A stretch of DNA of 36,444 nt from an uncultured Erysipelotrichaceae bacterium (GTDB taxonomy: Bacteria > Bacillota_I > Bacilli_A > Erysipelotrichales > Erysipelotrichaceae). How positions within the stretch are numbered: position 1 is the first letter of the stretch; each line of letters opens with the position of its first letter. Positions 24,434-33,440 of this stretch are shown here, one piece after another. Position numbers and translations under genes: made by a program. Under the pieces are notes generated by a model. The model did not search any database. It was given only the letters and a program-made list of their open reading frames with translations, and was not told the DNA's origin. The stretch spans positions 1 to 36,444 of the forward strand of contig CADBMV010000108.1 of assembly GCA_902795865.1 (NCBI GenBank). Direction: 5' to 3'.

Positions 24434-25857
24434 TGGAAAGTATCCTCCTGATTGTATGCTTTAGATCTACGATATGTTAATAAAGTGATTGAAGCAGTTA
24501 TTATGAAAGTAAAGATACCAATAACTGCACCTGTATTATATGAACCTTGATCAATAGTAACTTTATATAACCAAGTTACTAATAAATCAGTACCACCGGC
24601 TTGATAACCTGTATATGCAGGACCACCACCAGTTAATAAGAATATCGAATTAAATGAATTAATATTTCCTACAAAGCTAGATATTAGATATGGTGTAGTT
24701 ACAAATATTACATAAGGTAAAGTAATCTTGAAAAACATTTTAATAGTACTTGCACCATCAACTCTTGCAGCTTCATATAAATCTTGAGGAATATTCATCA
24801 AAATTCCTGATGTCATAAGCATAGTATATGGAATACCTACCCACATATTGATAATTATTACCATCAATTTAGCTAGTCTTTCAGAATCACCAGGACGTAA
24901 TCCTAAAAAACCTATAGGAGAATTTGTTAAACCCAGATTCATTAATAATCCATTAATAGGACCATATTCTCCCAAAAGATTTCTTACTGCTAATAAAGAA
25001 ATAAATTGTGGAATAGCTATTGTTAAGATAAAGATTGTTCTAAAAATCTTTTGACCTTTTAAACCTTTTTTATTAATTAATAAAGCTAGAATTATTCCTC
25101 CGAAGTAACATGTTAAAGTTGCAAAGATTGCCCAAATAAATGTCCAACCAAGTACTGGCATAAATCTGTTTTTTATTTCAATACCTAAAGAACCTTCACC
25201 TGTAAATACTGCTCTAAAATTATTTAGACCATTCCAATAAAATAGATTAGTACCCATTTCATTCATGTCTTGATCATTATACGTAGTAAAAGCTAAGGCA
25301 ATCATAAAGATTGTAGGTAAGATAGTAAACACCAGTGCCGCAATACATGTAGGTGTAAGCATCGTCACATGGAATTTTGAATCAAATAATTCACTTAAAT
25401 CTTGTTTAAAACTACTTGGTTTCTTACCAACTTTTAAATCATTATCAGCCTTAAATGATGAAGAAATATTTTTATCCCATAAGATAAAATAAATAATAAT
25501 TACTGCTATAGTTACAAAACCAAACAGTATTATTAATTTACAATCAGAACCATGAGTAAATACTCCAGTAGTTGGATCAAAAGCTCCTCCTTCTGATAAG
25601 TTCTTTAATGATAAATTTAATAAAGCTTTATAACCATAAGGAGTGTTATTAATCTCTGGGCATAAAACCATAAATAGAATTATACCTATTTGTAATAGTA
25701 GGAATAATAATCCTTTTATATATTGTTTATGATAAATATTACCAGCACCAAAGATAAAATGAGAAAGCTTGGTTCCAATTGAACCATCTTTAAAACGTCT
25801 AGTAAATCTAGATAACAAATTATTCATAGAACTAGTAATATTTATCTTATTATCCAT
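24430..25857 (-). CDS. Maltodextrin ABC transporter permease (MalF-like)
   Basis: Larger permease subunit, 475 residues, about eight helices. Two extra helices lie in the first 140 residues (GLLFLLLQIGIILFMVL and LIILFGFVTIAVIIIYFIL), as in other MalF-type proteins. The EAA loop is DLYEAARVDGASTIKMFFKI. A lumenal loop between the second and third helices carries Gly- and Asp-rich sequence. The gene begins 2 bases after the binding-protein stop without an SD, so it depends on translational coupling. It overlaps the MalG-like gene by four bases. Confidence 0.94.
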   Translation of the reverse strand: MDNKINITSSMNNLLSRFTRRFKDGSIGTKLSHFIFGAGNIYHKQYIKGLLFLLLQIGIILFMVLCPEINNTPYGYKALLNLSLKNLSEGGAFDPTTGVFTHGSDCKLIILFGFVTIAVIIIYFILWDKNISSSFKADNDLKVGKKPSSFKQDLSELFDSKFHVTMLTPTCIAALVFTILPTIFMIALAFTTYNDQDMNEMGTNLFYWNGLNNFRAVFTGEGSLGIEIKNRFMPVLGWTFIWAIFATLTCYFGGIILALLINKKGLKGQKIFRTIFILTIAIPQFISLLAVRNLLGEYGPINGLLMNLGLTNSPIGFLGLRPGDSERLAKLMVIIINMWVGIPYTMLMTSGILMNIPQDLYEAARVDGASTIKMFFKITLPYVIFVTTPYLISSFVGNINSFNSIFLLTGGGPAYTGYQAGGTDLLVTWLYKVTIDQGSYNTGAVIGIFTFIITASITLLTYRRSKAYNQEDTFQ

Positions 25858-25859
25858 AA

Positions 25860-27299
25860 TTATGCTTGTTCAGGTAAACTTGCAGGGAATTCACTAGGAT
25901 TTAAACCATGCATCCATAGATATTCCATCAAATATAATCCTTTTCTAACTCCTTCTAGACTTTCAGTTTCTTCTAAAATTTGATCACCTGTAGTTGGATA
26001 AGCTGTTTTATCTATCATCGCTCTAAATACTGCAGGAGCATTCTTAGAATAATAGTATGTATTTAAGGTGCCTGTTAAGAATGGTTGAGGTATACCCCAT
26101 TCAGCCATTTCTACTTGCATACAAGCTAAGTTGTATTGGCTTTCAGTTACACTTGAAGACTCATAGCAAGATTTAATATATTCGCTTGCTCCTACATATG
26201 CAGGAACATTTAAACAATTCACATATGATTCGTTTTGAATTTCTTTACTTGAAAGATACTTAACAATGTCTTGTAATGCAGTATATTTCTCTGGATCGGA
26301 GTGAGCATTAAGCATAAATACTTTACAATCTGCAAAAGTACCACCACGATAAGTATCACCTGCACTAACTGAACTTAAACCTTCAACAGCTGATTCAGTT
26401 AATGTAAACGTAGGGATTAAAGCAATTCCTAAATTTGTCTCACCTAATGCAGCTTTTGCAGCATTGTAGTGCCAAGCTCCACCAATAACTGCAAGTGCAC
26501 CATTATTTCTTAAATCAGCATCCCATCCATCAGATGATGCCCATTTAAAGCCATTAGGATCTGCAGCATATTCTTGTAGCCATCTAACAATCGCAACAGT
26601 ATCATCACCTTGACAATTAGATACGCCTTTAGAGCCACCAGAAACAGCTTCAGCACCTTCATAGATTTTTACGCTTGTGGAATGATCATCAACTTTTGTT
26701 GCTAGTAAAGCAAAAGACATATTATATCCATCATCACCAGTAACCGTAATAGCTTTAGTTCCTGCAGCTTGTGCAGCTTGTCTTAAACCTTCAAATGATT
26801 GTGCTTGCTCATCAGTAACTTTTTCTTTGTTGTAATAAAGGAATAGAGCTTGAGAAATATATGGAACACCATATAAATATTCTTTTCCATCTAAAGTAGA
26901 ATATATTACATTCTTAAAAGAAGCAGGATTATCAGCTAACACTTGATTAATTAAACTTTCATCCGCAAATGGTTTTGCACATTGAGTACTAGCTAATTTA
27001 CCAATATTGTCATGTGCTGTTGTATAAATATCTGCAGCAGCAGATGGGTCGTTTGTAACAACACCTGCAACAGCACCAGTATCCATTCCTTTAACTGTGA
27101 TAGTGTAACCAAGATCTGGATGTTCTTCTACATATTTGTCACAAACACCTTGGTAAAACTCTGCTGATTCTTCACCAACCCAAATCACAATCTCTGAGCT
27201 TCCTTTCTTATTTCCAGAAGAACCATCTGAACCACAAGCCACTAGGCATGTGATCATAAATAAAGCTAATAATAAACTTATAATTTTTTTCATTTTCAA
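25860..27299 (-). CDS. Sugar-binding lipoprotein of the maltodextrin ABC importer
   Basis: Extracellular solute-binding protein, family 1, 479 residues. The signal is followed by lipobox LVAC with Cys22 and a Gly/Ser/Lys linker. The mature start SEIVIWVGEESAEFYQGVCDKYVEEHPD is typical of MalE-type proteins. Many aromatic residues in the later part (for example WHYNAAK and QVEMAEWGIPQPF) suit stacking on sugar rings. AGGAGG lies 8 bases before the first of two close ATG codons, which supports the full length. It lies between the RDD protein and MalF-like genes. The amylase two genes upstream suggests maltodextrin as ligand. Confidence 0.93.
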   Translation of the reverse strand: MKMKKIISLLLALFMITCLVACGSDGSSGNKKGSSEIVIWVGEESAEFYQGVCDKYVEEHPDLGYTITVKGMDTGAVAGVVTNDPSAAADIYTTAHDNIGKLASTQCAKPFADESLINQVLADNPASFKNVIYSTLDGKEYLYGVPYISQALFLYYNKEKVTDEQAQSFEGLRQAAQAAGTKAITVTGDDGYNMSFALLATKVDDHSTSVKIYEGAEAVSGGSKGVSNCQGDDTVAIVRWLQEYAADPNGFKWASSDGWDADLRNNGALAVIGGAWHYNAAKAALGETNLGIALIPTFTLTESAVEGLSSVSAGDTYRGGTFADCKVFMLNAHSDPEKYTALQDIVKYLSSKEIQNESYVNCLNVPAYVGASEYIKSCYESSSVTESQYNLACMQVEMAEWGIPQPFLTGTLNTYYYSKNAPAVFRAMIDKTAYPTTGDQILEETESLEGVRKGLYLMEYLWMHGLNPSEFPASLPEQA

Positions 27300-27305
27300 T
27301 ACCTC

Positions 27306-27926
27306 CTAATCAAATGAACTATATGTTAACTTCTCTATATACATAGTAGAAGTCAAATAATCACAAAGTGTTTTATTTTTCTTATTCAATATCAACACAA
27401 TAAACCTTAATACCAATACAAATACAAACGAGTAGATACCAGTCCAAGGATAAACCATCGCACTTACTATATAGATAAATATAAATCGCAATAGTATTTG
27501 TCCTGAATTAATCTTTCTTTGTCTTGATTCATCAAACAACATAACCCCAGTTAACAGTTTTCCTAAACTTACACCATCCTTATTCATTAAAGGAATTACT
27601 AGGAACAATATAATTTCTGCAATAAATCCTTCTAATAGTTTCAATATGTAACTATGTAAATTAGCGGCAAACACTTCATCTTGATACACTTTATCATTAA
27701 GCAATATTTCATTAATCTTATCTACATCACTATTTTTAAGAACTTCTTGCTCAATGGCAGTATAGTTTGCTACATGATTTTTATAAGTAGCTGCAATCCC
27801 AGTAGATTCAATCACAATACTTAATATAATCACTAAGATAAATAAACAAACTGTATCAAAACCATCACACGTTAATCTTTTAATCAAGTTTGGTTTTTCA
27901 TTAACACCAATTTCTTCTTCTAACAT
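27306..27926 (-). CDS. RDD family membrane protein
   Basis: Integral membrane protein of 206 residues with about four to five helices. The RDD pattern is visible in LIKRLTCDGFDTVCLF near the N-terminus, and the second half has the hallmark KDGVSLGKLLTGVMLFDESRQRKI followed by helices. A soluble segment of about 55 residues lies between the first two helices. It overlaps the end of the ATPase gene by seven bases; GAGG is only two bases from the ATG, so start and coupling are uncertain. Placement inside a sugar importer operon is unusual. RDD proteins have mixed or unknown roles; some act as ion exchangers. Confidence 0.85.
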   Translation of the reverse strand: MLEEEIGVNEKPNLIKRLTCDGFDTVCLFILVIILSIVIESTGIAATYKNHVANYTAIEQEVLKNSDVDKINEILLNDKVYQDEVFAANLHSYILKLLEGFIAEIILFLVIPLMNKDGVSLGKLLTGVMLFDESRQRKINSGQILLRFIFIYIVSAMVYPWTGIYSFVFVLVLRFIVLILNKKNKTLCDYLTSTMYIEKLTYSSFD

Positions 27927-29797
27927 ATCCTCATATCTATCTTTGTTGAATAAACAAGTATATCCTTGCTATCAAAAGCTAAATTCACATTCTTTTTATC
28001 AAAATCTCTATCTACATTAATTAATACTTCATTAGATTTTGTTTTGATTCTAGCAAACCTAACATTACCATAATCTAATATCTCAAATACTTCACCATAT
28101 AAACCTTCATCAGCTAATTTAATATCGTTTCTTTTTATGCAGTATTTATATGTATTTTTATATGAATCATCACCATCAATAGAATTAATCTTATAACCGT
28201 TTTCTCTTGGTGCTTCTAATTTATAACCATCAATACTATAAAAGAAATGTAATACATTTTCTTTGTTTTCTCTTACTTCAGTTTTACTAAAGTCCCCTAT
28301 AAATTCTTCATAGTCATCAATTTGTTTTAATAATTGTTTGTTGTCACTAATTAAATTAACTTTTTCATTACAAATACTAAAACTATATTCTTCGTTTTCC
28401 TTAACATCGTCATCTACTAAGGCAAATATATAAGAACCATTATTATCTAAATAAGCTAAATTCTTATCATCAACTTTTTCTATTTTTACTACTTTTAATT
28501 TAAAATCATTGCCCTTTACAATCGCATGAGGTGGAACACTCAAATCAAATTGCTTAATATCTTTTAAAACATTTTTAAATACTTCAGGCATATTGATGCT
28601 AGTGTTTATTAAATTCATCTTTTCTAAATCGCTAGATACATGAATAGTATTATATTCAGGAATCTTATTCATTAAAGTTATTTCTGTATCATGATCAAAT
28701 AGATGAATTTTATTATTGTTAGGTAGAGCATAGACAACATCACCTATATTGATGTCGTCTTGTTCAACAACCTTCACAACAACACTATCACCTTCATCTT
28801 TTAAACTAAATTCTTGAAGTTTATCACCAAGTTTACCATAAACAATAGTTTCATTTCCTAATCTTTCAATATTACTTATCACAAGTTTTAAACCATTACC
28901 ATCTTTATTTAGAATTAAATGTTCAGGTCTAATACCTAATATAACTTTTTTATCACCAGTTAAATAAGAATCGTGTACTTTAGATACATCTTCATAAGAA
29001 ATATTAATCTTATCACCTTTATCAAAACTTACTTCTACGTTGTCCTTATCTCTTTTTAATGTCACATCAAAGAAATTCATTTGTGGAGAACCAATAAAAC
29101 CTGCCACAAATTTGTTGTATGGTTGATTATATAAGTTCATAGGTGTATCGATTTGTTGAACATAACCAAGTTTCATAACCACAATTCTAGTACCCATGGT
29201 CATAGCTTCTACTTGGTCATGAGTTACATAGATGAATGTTGTTTTTAAGCTTTTATGTAAAGCAGTTATTTCACTACGCATTGTGGATCTTAGTTTTGCA
29301 TCCAAGTTACTTAAAGGTTCATCCAATAAAAATACTTTAGGATCTCTAACTAAAGCTCTACCCAAGGCTACTCTTTGTCTTTGACCACCAGACATTGCAC
29401 GAGGTTGTCTATCTAAGTAATCCTCAATGTCTAGCATCTTTGCGGCCTTCATAACTCTTTGTTTAATTTCATCTTCTGGCATTTTTCTATTTCTTAAACC
29501 AAACGCCATATTTTCATAAACAGTCATGTGTGGATATAATGCATAACTTTGGAAAACCATCGCAACATCTCTATCCTTTGGTTCCATATCGTTAACCAAA
29601 GTATCACCAATAAAAAGATCCCCTGCTGTAATTGATTCTAATCCTGCTATCATTCTTAATGTAGTAGATTTACCACAACCTGATGGCCCTACAAACACTA
29701 TAAATTCTTGATCTTCTATATCAATGGAAAAATCATTTACGGCCTTTTGACCATTGTCATAAACTTTATAAATATGGGAAAGTTTTAAATTAGCCAT
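27920..29797 (-). CDS. MsmX/UgpC-like ABC ATPase with a long C-terminal extension
   Basis: Energises the maltodextrin importer. The ATPase domain has Walker A GPSGCGKST (37-45), Q-loop Gln83, signature MSGGQ (135-139), Walker B LLDEP (Asp159, Glu160) and H-loop His193. A normal TOBE/OB domain follows (about 240-375). MalK/MsmX proteins usually stop near 370 residues, but this one continues to 625. The extra part contains what look like two beta-barrel-like segments (about 431-484 and 565-625), the last with YGEVFEILDYGNVRFARI resembling another TOBE repeat. GGAGG lies 5 bases before the ATG. The extension may sense a ligand or bind a partner; that is inference. Confidence 0.94.
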   Translation of the reverse strand: MANLKLSHIYKVYDNGQKAVNDFSIDIEDQEFIVFVGPSGCGKSTTLRMIAGLESITAGDLFIGDTLVNDMEPKDRDVAMVFQSYALYPHMTVYENMAFGLRNRKMPEDEIKQRVMKAAKMLDIEDYLDRQPRAMSGGQRQRVALGRALVRDPKVFLLDEPLSNLDAKLRSTMRSEITALHKSLKTTFIYVTHDQVEAMTMGTRIVVMKLGYVQQIDTPMNLYNQPYNKFVAGFIGSPQMNFFDVTLKRDKDNVEVSFDKGDKINISYEDVSKVHDSYLTGDKKVILGIRPEHLILNKDGNGLKLVISNIERLGNETIVYGKLGDKLQEFSLKDEGDSVVVKVVEQDDINIGDVVYALPNNNKIHLFDHDTEITLMNKIPEYNTIHVSSDLEKMNLINTSINMPEVFKNVLKDIKQFDLSVPPHAIVKGNDFKLKVVKIEKVDDKNLAYLDNNGSYIFALVDDDVKENEEYSFSICNEKVNLISDNKQLLKQIDDYEEFIGDFSKTEVRENKENVLHFFYSIDGYKLEAPRENGYKINSIDGDDSYKNTYKYCIKRNDIKLADEGLYGEVFEILDYGNVRFARIKTKSNEVLINVDRDFDKKNVNLAFDSKDILVYSTKIDMRIC

Positions 29798-29839
29798 ATC
29801 ATCCTCCGATTCTTATATGATTTTAGTCTTCACTATTAA

Positions 29840-30289
29840 TTATAATACTTTTATCTTAGTCTCATAAAACTTATTCAATATAGCATCGATACCCAGTGCC
29901 AAACCATTAATGGTACCTACTTCTTCATTTTTATTATTATAAATATGATAAACATCATCTTTAAATTTAATATAGTTGACTTCACTTAATTTAATACTAC
30001 TTCTCTTAAACAAATAAGACATATATAAAACATCATCTTCTATATAAGCTTTATCACTAAACATTCCAAACAATACAACTGCGCATGCGATAGCCACAAC
30101 AGCAAACATAATACCCGCAAATATTGCTAAACCATTACTTGCATATTTAATAAAAAGAATTAGCGAAACTATAACACTCACAATAAAAGCTACAATAGTA
30201 AAAATTAATGTTTTAGTATCTATTTCTGTGCTAATTCTATTCTTATTAAGATCTTTCATATATTTCTGTAAATCTAGATTAATATTCAA
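29840..30289 (-). CDS. Small membrane protein with PH-like domain
   Basis: Unrecognised protein, up to 149 residues. Two close membrane helices lie at about 28-80 (TLIFTIVAFIVSVIVSLILF and the next). A small C-terminal domain (about 84-145) has YIEDDVLYMSYLFKRSSIKL and YIKFKDDVYHIYN, resembling bacterial PH-like domains fused to membrane helices. The start is uncertain: the longest reading uses TTG at 30289 with AAGGA eleven bases away, and ATG at 30259 has no SD. It follows the amylase gene by a few bases and precedes the ATPase gene, so it belongs to the maltodextrin operon. Function unknown. Confidence 0.72.
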   Translation of the reverse strand: MNINLDLQKYMKDLNKNRISTEIDTKTLIFTIVAFIVSVIVSLILFIKYASNGLAIFAGIMFAVVAIACAVVLFGMFSDKAYIEDDVLYMSYLFKRSSIKLSEVNYIKFKDDVYHIYNNKNEEVGTINGLALGIDAILNKFYETKIKVL

Positions 30290-30293
30290 TTAA

Positions 30294-32264
30294 TTAAAAA
30301 TCCTTCATATCCACAAAACCTTGACTTAAAACCTCACCAGTTATATCAACACTTTGTTTAATAACTTTTTCATCCCATTTATTAATATTAGTAACTTCAT
30401 AACCTTTTTCAAATACAGCTATTAAAAAGCCAGTCATACCAGTAGTATCAACCAATAGTACACCATCTTTAATTTCATAATCTTTTGACCACTTACTAGG
30501 AGACCAACTCCAAATATATATTTCATATTCACCATTTAAATATTTTTCATCTAAATTTAATACATTAAACTTATCAGATATTAAATCAATCTTTTTATAT
30601 TCATATTTTCTATTTAATTCATTCTTACCATTTTTCAAATATACATTAATAACAGTATCTGTATTTAAATGTATTTCATTTATATCTTTAATATCTTGTT
30701 TATTGTTTATATCATTATTTAAATAGTAATATCCTTCTTCATAATTAGAAGCATTAATTATTATATCTTTTTCACCCACAAAATATGTTTCTGTATCAGA
30801 TATTTCAATTTGTGGATGAACTGATTTACTTCTAGTTATAATACATACACCATTACTATCAAAATCTATATATGCATTACCTTCATGTACTACTACTTTT
30901 TTACCAGTTAAACTATCATAGTAATTTCCATCATCTAAATGACTCAACTTTACTACTACAGTTTCATCTTTAACTTCATCTGTATTAATAATCAATGCAC
31001 CTTGGTCATCGTCTTTTATTTTTTCATTTATATAATATGTTTCAAAAACTGATTCATATTGTTTTGCATCATAAAATCTATTATGAAATCTATTAGCTGT
31101 TGCGACATTTTCTGAAGAAAAAGCTAAAGAACCAATTTCACCTACTGTTAAAGTATCATTAGGTCTAGCTAAATATAAACCACCTAATCCTTTTTTAGCT
31201 GCCACAACACTCCAATATTTCGCAATTCTTAAATCAGTGTAATGAGTAGTTCCACTTATATATTCATCATGAGATTCAACCCAAGCAATTAACTTTTTAG
31301 GATCATCTGCTTTTAAGCTTGCGTTTAGTATTAAGCTTGGATCTTTTTTAGCCATTATATTTTTAAATTGTGATACATATCCATCATCAGTTATAAGCAT
31401 GTGTGAAGTATATACATCAAGACTTCTGCCAAGTGGAGAAGCTAATATTTCTCCATATGCATATAAATTCTTTCCTGTTTTTTCTTTATAATAATCTTTC
31501 GCAACTTCTAAAGTAGAAACCCAAAAGTTTGATGCATAATCTTTATCTTTTCCTGTTTCTATATGTTTTGCGGCATCAAACCTAAAACCATCTACACCTG
31601 CATCAATACATTCTTTAAAGAAAGATAAAACTCTTTCTTGAACATATTTATTAGATGTATTTAAATCAGGAAGATTGCCCCATTGATAAACTTGGGTCTC
31701 ACTTCCCGTACCCTTAGCATTTACATTATGATGGAAAGTTAAACCAATACCATCTATATCTTCATTTCTGTTTCTATATAACAATGGTTCATATTCTTCA
31801 ACAGATTTATCTACCATTGGTGTACCATCTTCTTCTTTAGCACTATCTCCAGCATTAGCCATATGATTAACTACAGCATCAATTAAAATACATATATTAT
31901 ATTTTTCTGCTTCATTACATAAATCTATTAAATCTTGTTTAGAACCTAAAGGAGATTTATCACCTATTGAAAAACTTAAAGGTTGATAAAAAGCCCACCA
32001 AGCACTACCAAAAGATTTAGGTTGTTGAACAGGCATAGTCAAAACATTTTTAAAACCAGAATAAGCAATTAATTGTAAATTATCTTTAATTTGTTTATAA
32101 GTCCAATTAAATGCATGTAAGGTTAAACCATCTTGCGCATTATCTGGTAATTTATCTATATAATTATCTGTAAAGTCATCAAAGTTAGGTAGTGTAATGT
32201 TCTTACAAGAAGCTAAACATACACATAACAATGATATTAGTAAAACATTTAAAACTTTTCTCAT
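30294..32264 (-). CDS. GH13 alpha-amylase-type lipoprotein
   Basis: Surface starch-degrading enzyme, 656 residues. Lipobox LASC has Cys20. The GH13 conserved regions are ILIDAVVNH (region I, Asp129 and His134), GFRFDAAKH (II, nucleophile Asp230), YGEI (III, acid/base Glu272) and ESHDE (IV, His332-Asp333). After the barrel, the segment from about 478 looks like carbohydrate-binding or beta-sandwich modules, one with YEIYIWSWSPSKWS. No SD precedes the ATG, and a TATAAT lies 8 bases upstream. A terminator hairpin lies before it. The products would be taken up by the adjacent ABC and MFS transporters. Endo-amylase or pullulanase activity cannot be told apart. Confidence 0.92.
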   Translation of the reverse strand: MRKVLNVLLISLLCVCLASCKNITLPNFDDFTDNYIDKLPDNAQDGLTLHAFNWTYKQIKDNLQLIAYSGFKNVLTMPVQQPKSFGSAWWAFYQPLSFSIGDKSPLGSKQDLIDLCNEAEKYNICILIDAVVNHMANAGDSAKEEDGTPMVDKSVEEYEPLLYRNRNEDIDGIGLTFHHNVNAKGTGSETQVYQWGNLPDLNTSNKYVQERVLSFFKECIDAGVDGFRFDAAKHIETGKDKDYASNFWVSTLEVAKDYYKEKTGKNLYAYGEILASPLGRSLDVYTSHMLITDDGYVSQFKNIMAKKDPSLILNASLKADDPKKLIAWVESHDEYISGTTHYTDLRIAKYWSVVAAKKGLGGLYLARPNDTLTVGEIGSLAFSSENVATANRFHNRFYDAKQYESVFETYYINEKIKDDDQGALIINTDEVKDETVVVKLSHLDDGNYYDSLTGKKVVVHEGNAYIDFDSNGVCIITRSKSVHPQIEISDTETYFVGEKDIIINASNYEEGYYYLNNDINNKQDIKDINEIHLNTDTVINVYLKNGKNELNRKYEYKKIDLISDKFNVLNLDEKYLNGEYEIYIWSWSPSKWSKDYEIKDGVLLVDTTGMTGFLIAVFEKGYEVTNINKWDEKVIKQSVDITGEVLSQGFVDMKDF

Positions 32265-32284
32265 CTATATATATTATATATTAA

Positions 32285-32311
32285 AAGGGTCCCGATTGAT
32301 TCAGGACCCTT
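32285..32311 (-). terminator. Hairpin between starch-binding lipoprotein and amylase genes
   Basis: On the minus strand AAGGGTCCTGA and TCGGGACCCTT form an eleven-base-pair stem with one wobble pair and a five-base loop, followed by TTAATATATAAT. It lies 25 bases after the lipoprotein stop and looks like a terminator or read-through attenuator. Confidence 0.75.
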
Positions 32312-32336
32312 AATGATTAATTAATAATAATTCTTA

Positions 32337-33314
32337 TTATTGTTTTTCAGCTGTAACAACTGGTGCATCACCTGAGAAATCGATTGTAACTAAGTAAGTA
32401 CCATCTTCTTCAGCAACTAAGTTAGCTCCATCTTCAGCTCCCCAACTATAATCCCAAGCACCATCAGCACGTACTTTGAATTCTGTACCAGCAGTTAAAT
32501 CTACAGTTGCTGTCCAAGTACTATTTTCGCCAGCTTCCATTTCAACTACGCCAGCATCAGCCCATTCATTGAAGCCACCGATTACAGCATAAGTGTGATC
32601 GCCAGCAACCCATTCAACGATTTGCTCATAAGCAATACCGTCTTTGTCTTCTTTCTTAACTAAACCAATACCATAACCTGGGTTTCCAGCTGCAGACACA
32701 CTGTTGTATTGAGCACAAACGATTGTGTATAAACCAGAACCACCAATAGCTACAGGGTTAGAAGCCCAAGAGAAACCATTTTCATCAGCTTCTTCTTGCC
32801 ATACAGGCATGAATAATGTTGCAGGTGTTAAACTTTCTGCATAAGCAGTCTTAGGATCTGAGATCCATTGATCTTCAGCATAAACAGTGTTATCACCGTC
32901 TTTATCTACTGAACATTGAGCAACTTTAAATGCATAAGAACCATTAGCTTTATACATTACGCCATCAATTAAAGCATTAGTAGTCCAACCAGCATCGTTT
33001 GTACCAAATATTACATCAGCAGTATATAGATACTTAACATCCTTGCTAGATAAAGTGTTATATAATTCTTCATCTAAAGCCTTGATATCATCTAATGATG
33101 CTGCAGTCATGCTAGAAGCTTCATAAACAGCTGTGTCTTTACCATTCCAGCCATTTTCTGTACCATCAGCTAATAAATATTGGCCATGTACAACCCAAGC
33201 TGCATGAGAATCATCTGCTAAAGCTTTTGAACCACCATTAGAACCACCATTGCTACAAGCAGCTAATGAGATAAGCATTAAAGCAGACAATAAAAGTATT
33301 AATAGTTTTTTCAT
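32337..33314 (-). CDS. Lipoprotein with SusE/SusF-like C-terminal starch-binding domain
   Basis: Surface lipoprotein, 325 residues. The start at 33314 has AGGAGG 8 bases upstream and gives a signal ending in lipobox LAAC with Cys20. A longer frame reaching 33404 adds 30 residues before the signal and has no SD. The mature part has a Gly/Ser linker, then a beta-rich body (about 35-235), then a last domain (about 240-325). That domain has YAVIGGFNEWADAGVV and FKVRADGAWDYSWG, resembling SusE/SusF or CBM-like starch-binding modules with surface tryptophans. It would hold starch for the amylase. A terminator separates the two genes. Binding function is inferred. Confidence 0.82.
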   Translation of the reverse strand: MKKLLILLLSALMLISLAACSNGGSNGGSKALADDSHAAWVVHGQYLLADGTENGWNGKDTAVYEASSMTAASLDDIKALDEELYNTLSSKDVKYLYTADVIFGTNDAGWTTNALIDGVMYKANGSYAFKVAQCSVDKDGDNTVYAEDQWISDPKTAYAESLTPATLFMPVWQEEADENGFSWASNPVAIGGSGLYTIVCAQYNSVSAAGNPGYGIGLVKKEDKDGIAYEQIVEWVAGDHTYAVIGGFNEWADAGVVEMEAGENSTWTATVDLTAGTEFKVRADGAWDYSWGAEDGANLVAEEDGTYLVTIDFSGDAPVVTAEKQ

Positions 33315-33418
33315 TTTATTTCCTCCTAAAAACCTTCCATTCTTGATTTTACAACATCTAAACAAAAAGTAAAACAAAAACTTAATATTTTTTTCACAAA
33401 TCATTTTCTTATTAAAAA

Positions 33419-33436
33419 ATGGGCACCAATGCCCAT
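33419..33436 (-). terminator. Terminator after malic enzyme
   Basis: Seven-base-pair GC-rich stem ATGGGCA/TGCCCAT with a four-base loop, followed on the minus strand by a T6 run. It lies 4 bases after the malic enzyme stop and is a classic intrinsic terminator. Confidence 0.85.
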
Positions 33437-33440
33437 CTAA

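Noticed and set aside
26400-26420. Sequence like a catabolite-response (cre) site, TGTAAACGTAGG, in the sugar-binding gene
   Set aside because: It lies in the middle of coding sequence, far from a promoter, and matches only half of the consensus.
33315-33404. N-terminal extension of the starch-binding-like lipoprotein
   Set aside because: The added residues precede a perfect lipoprotein signal, and AGGAGG supports the ATG at 33314.
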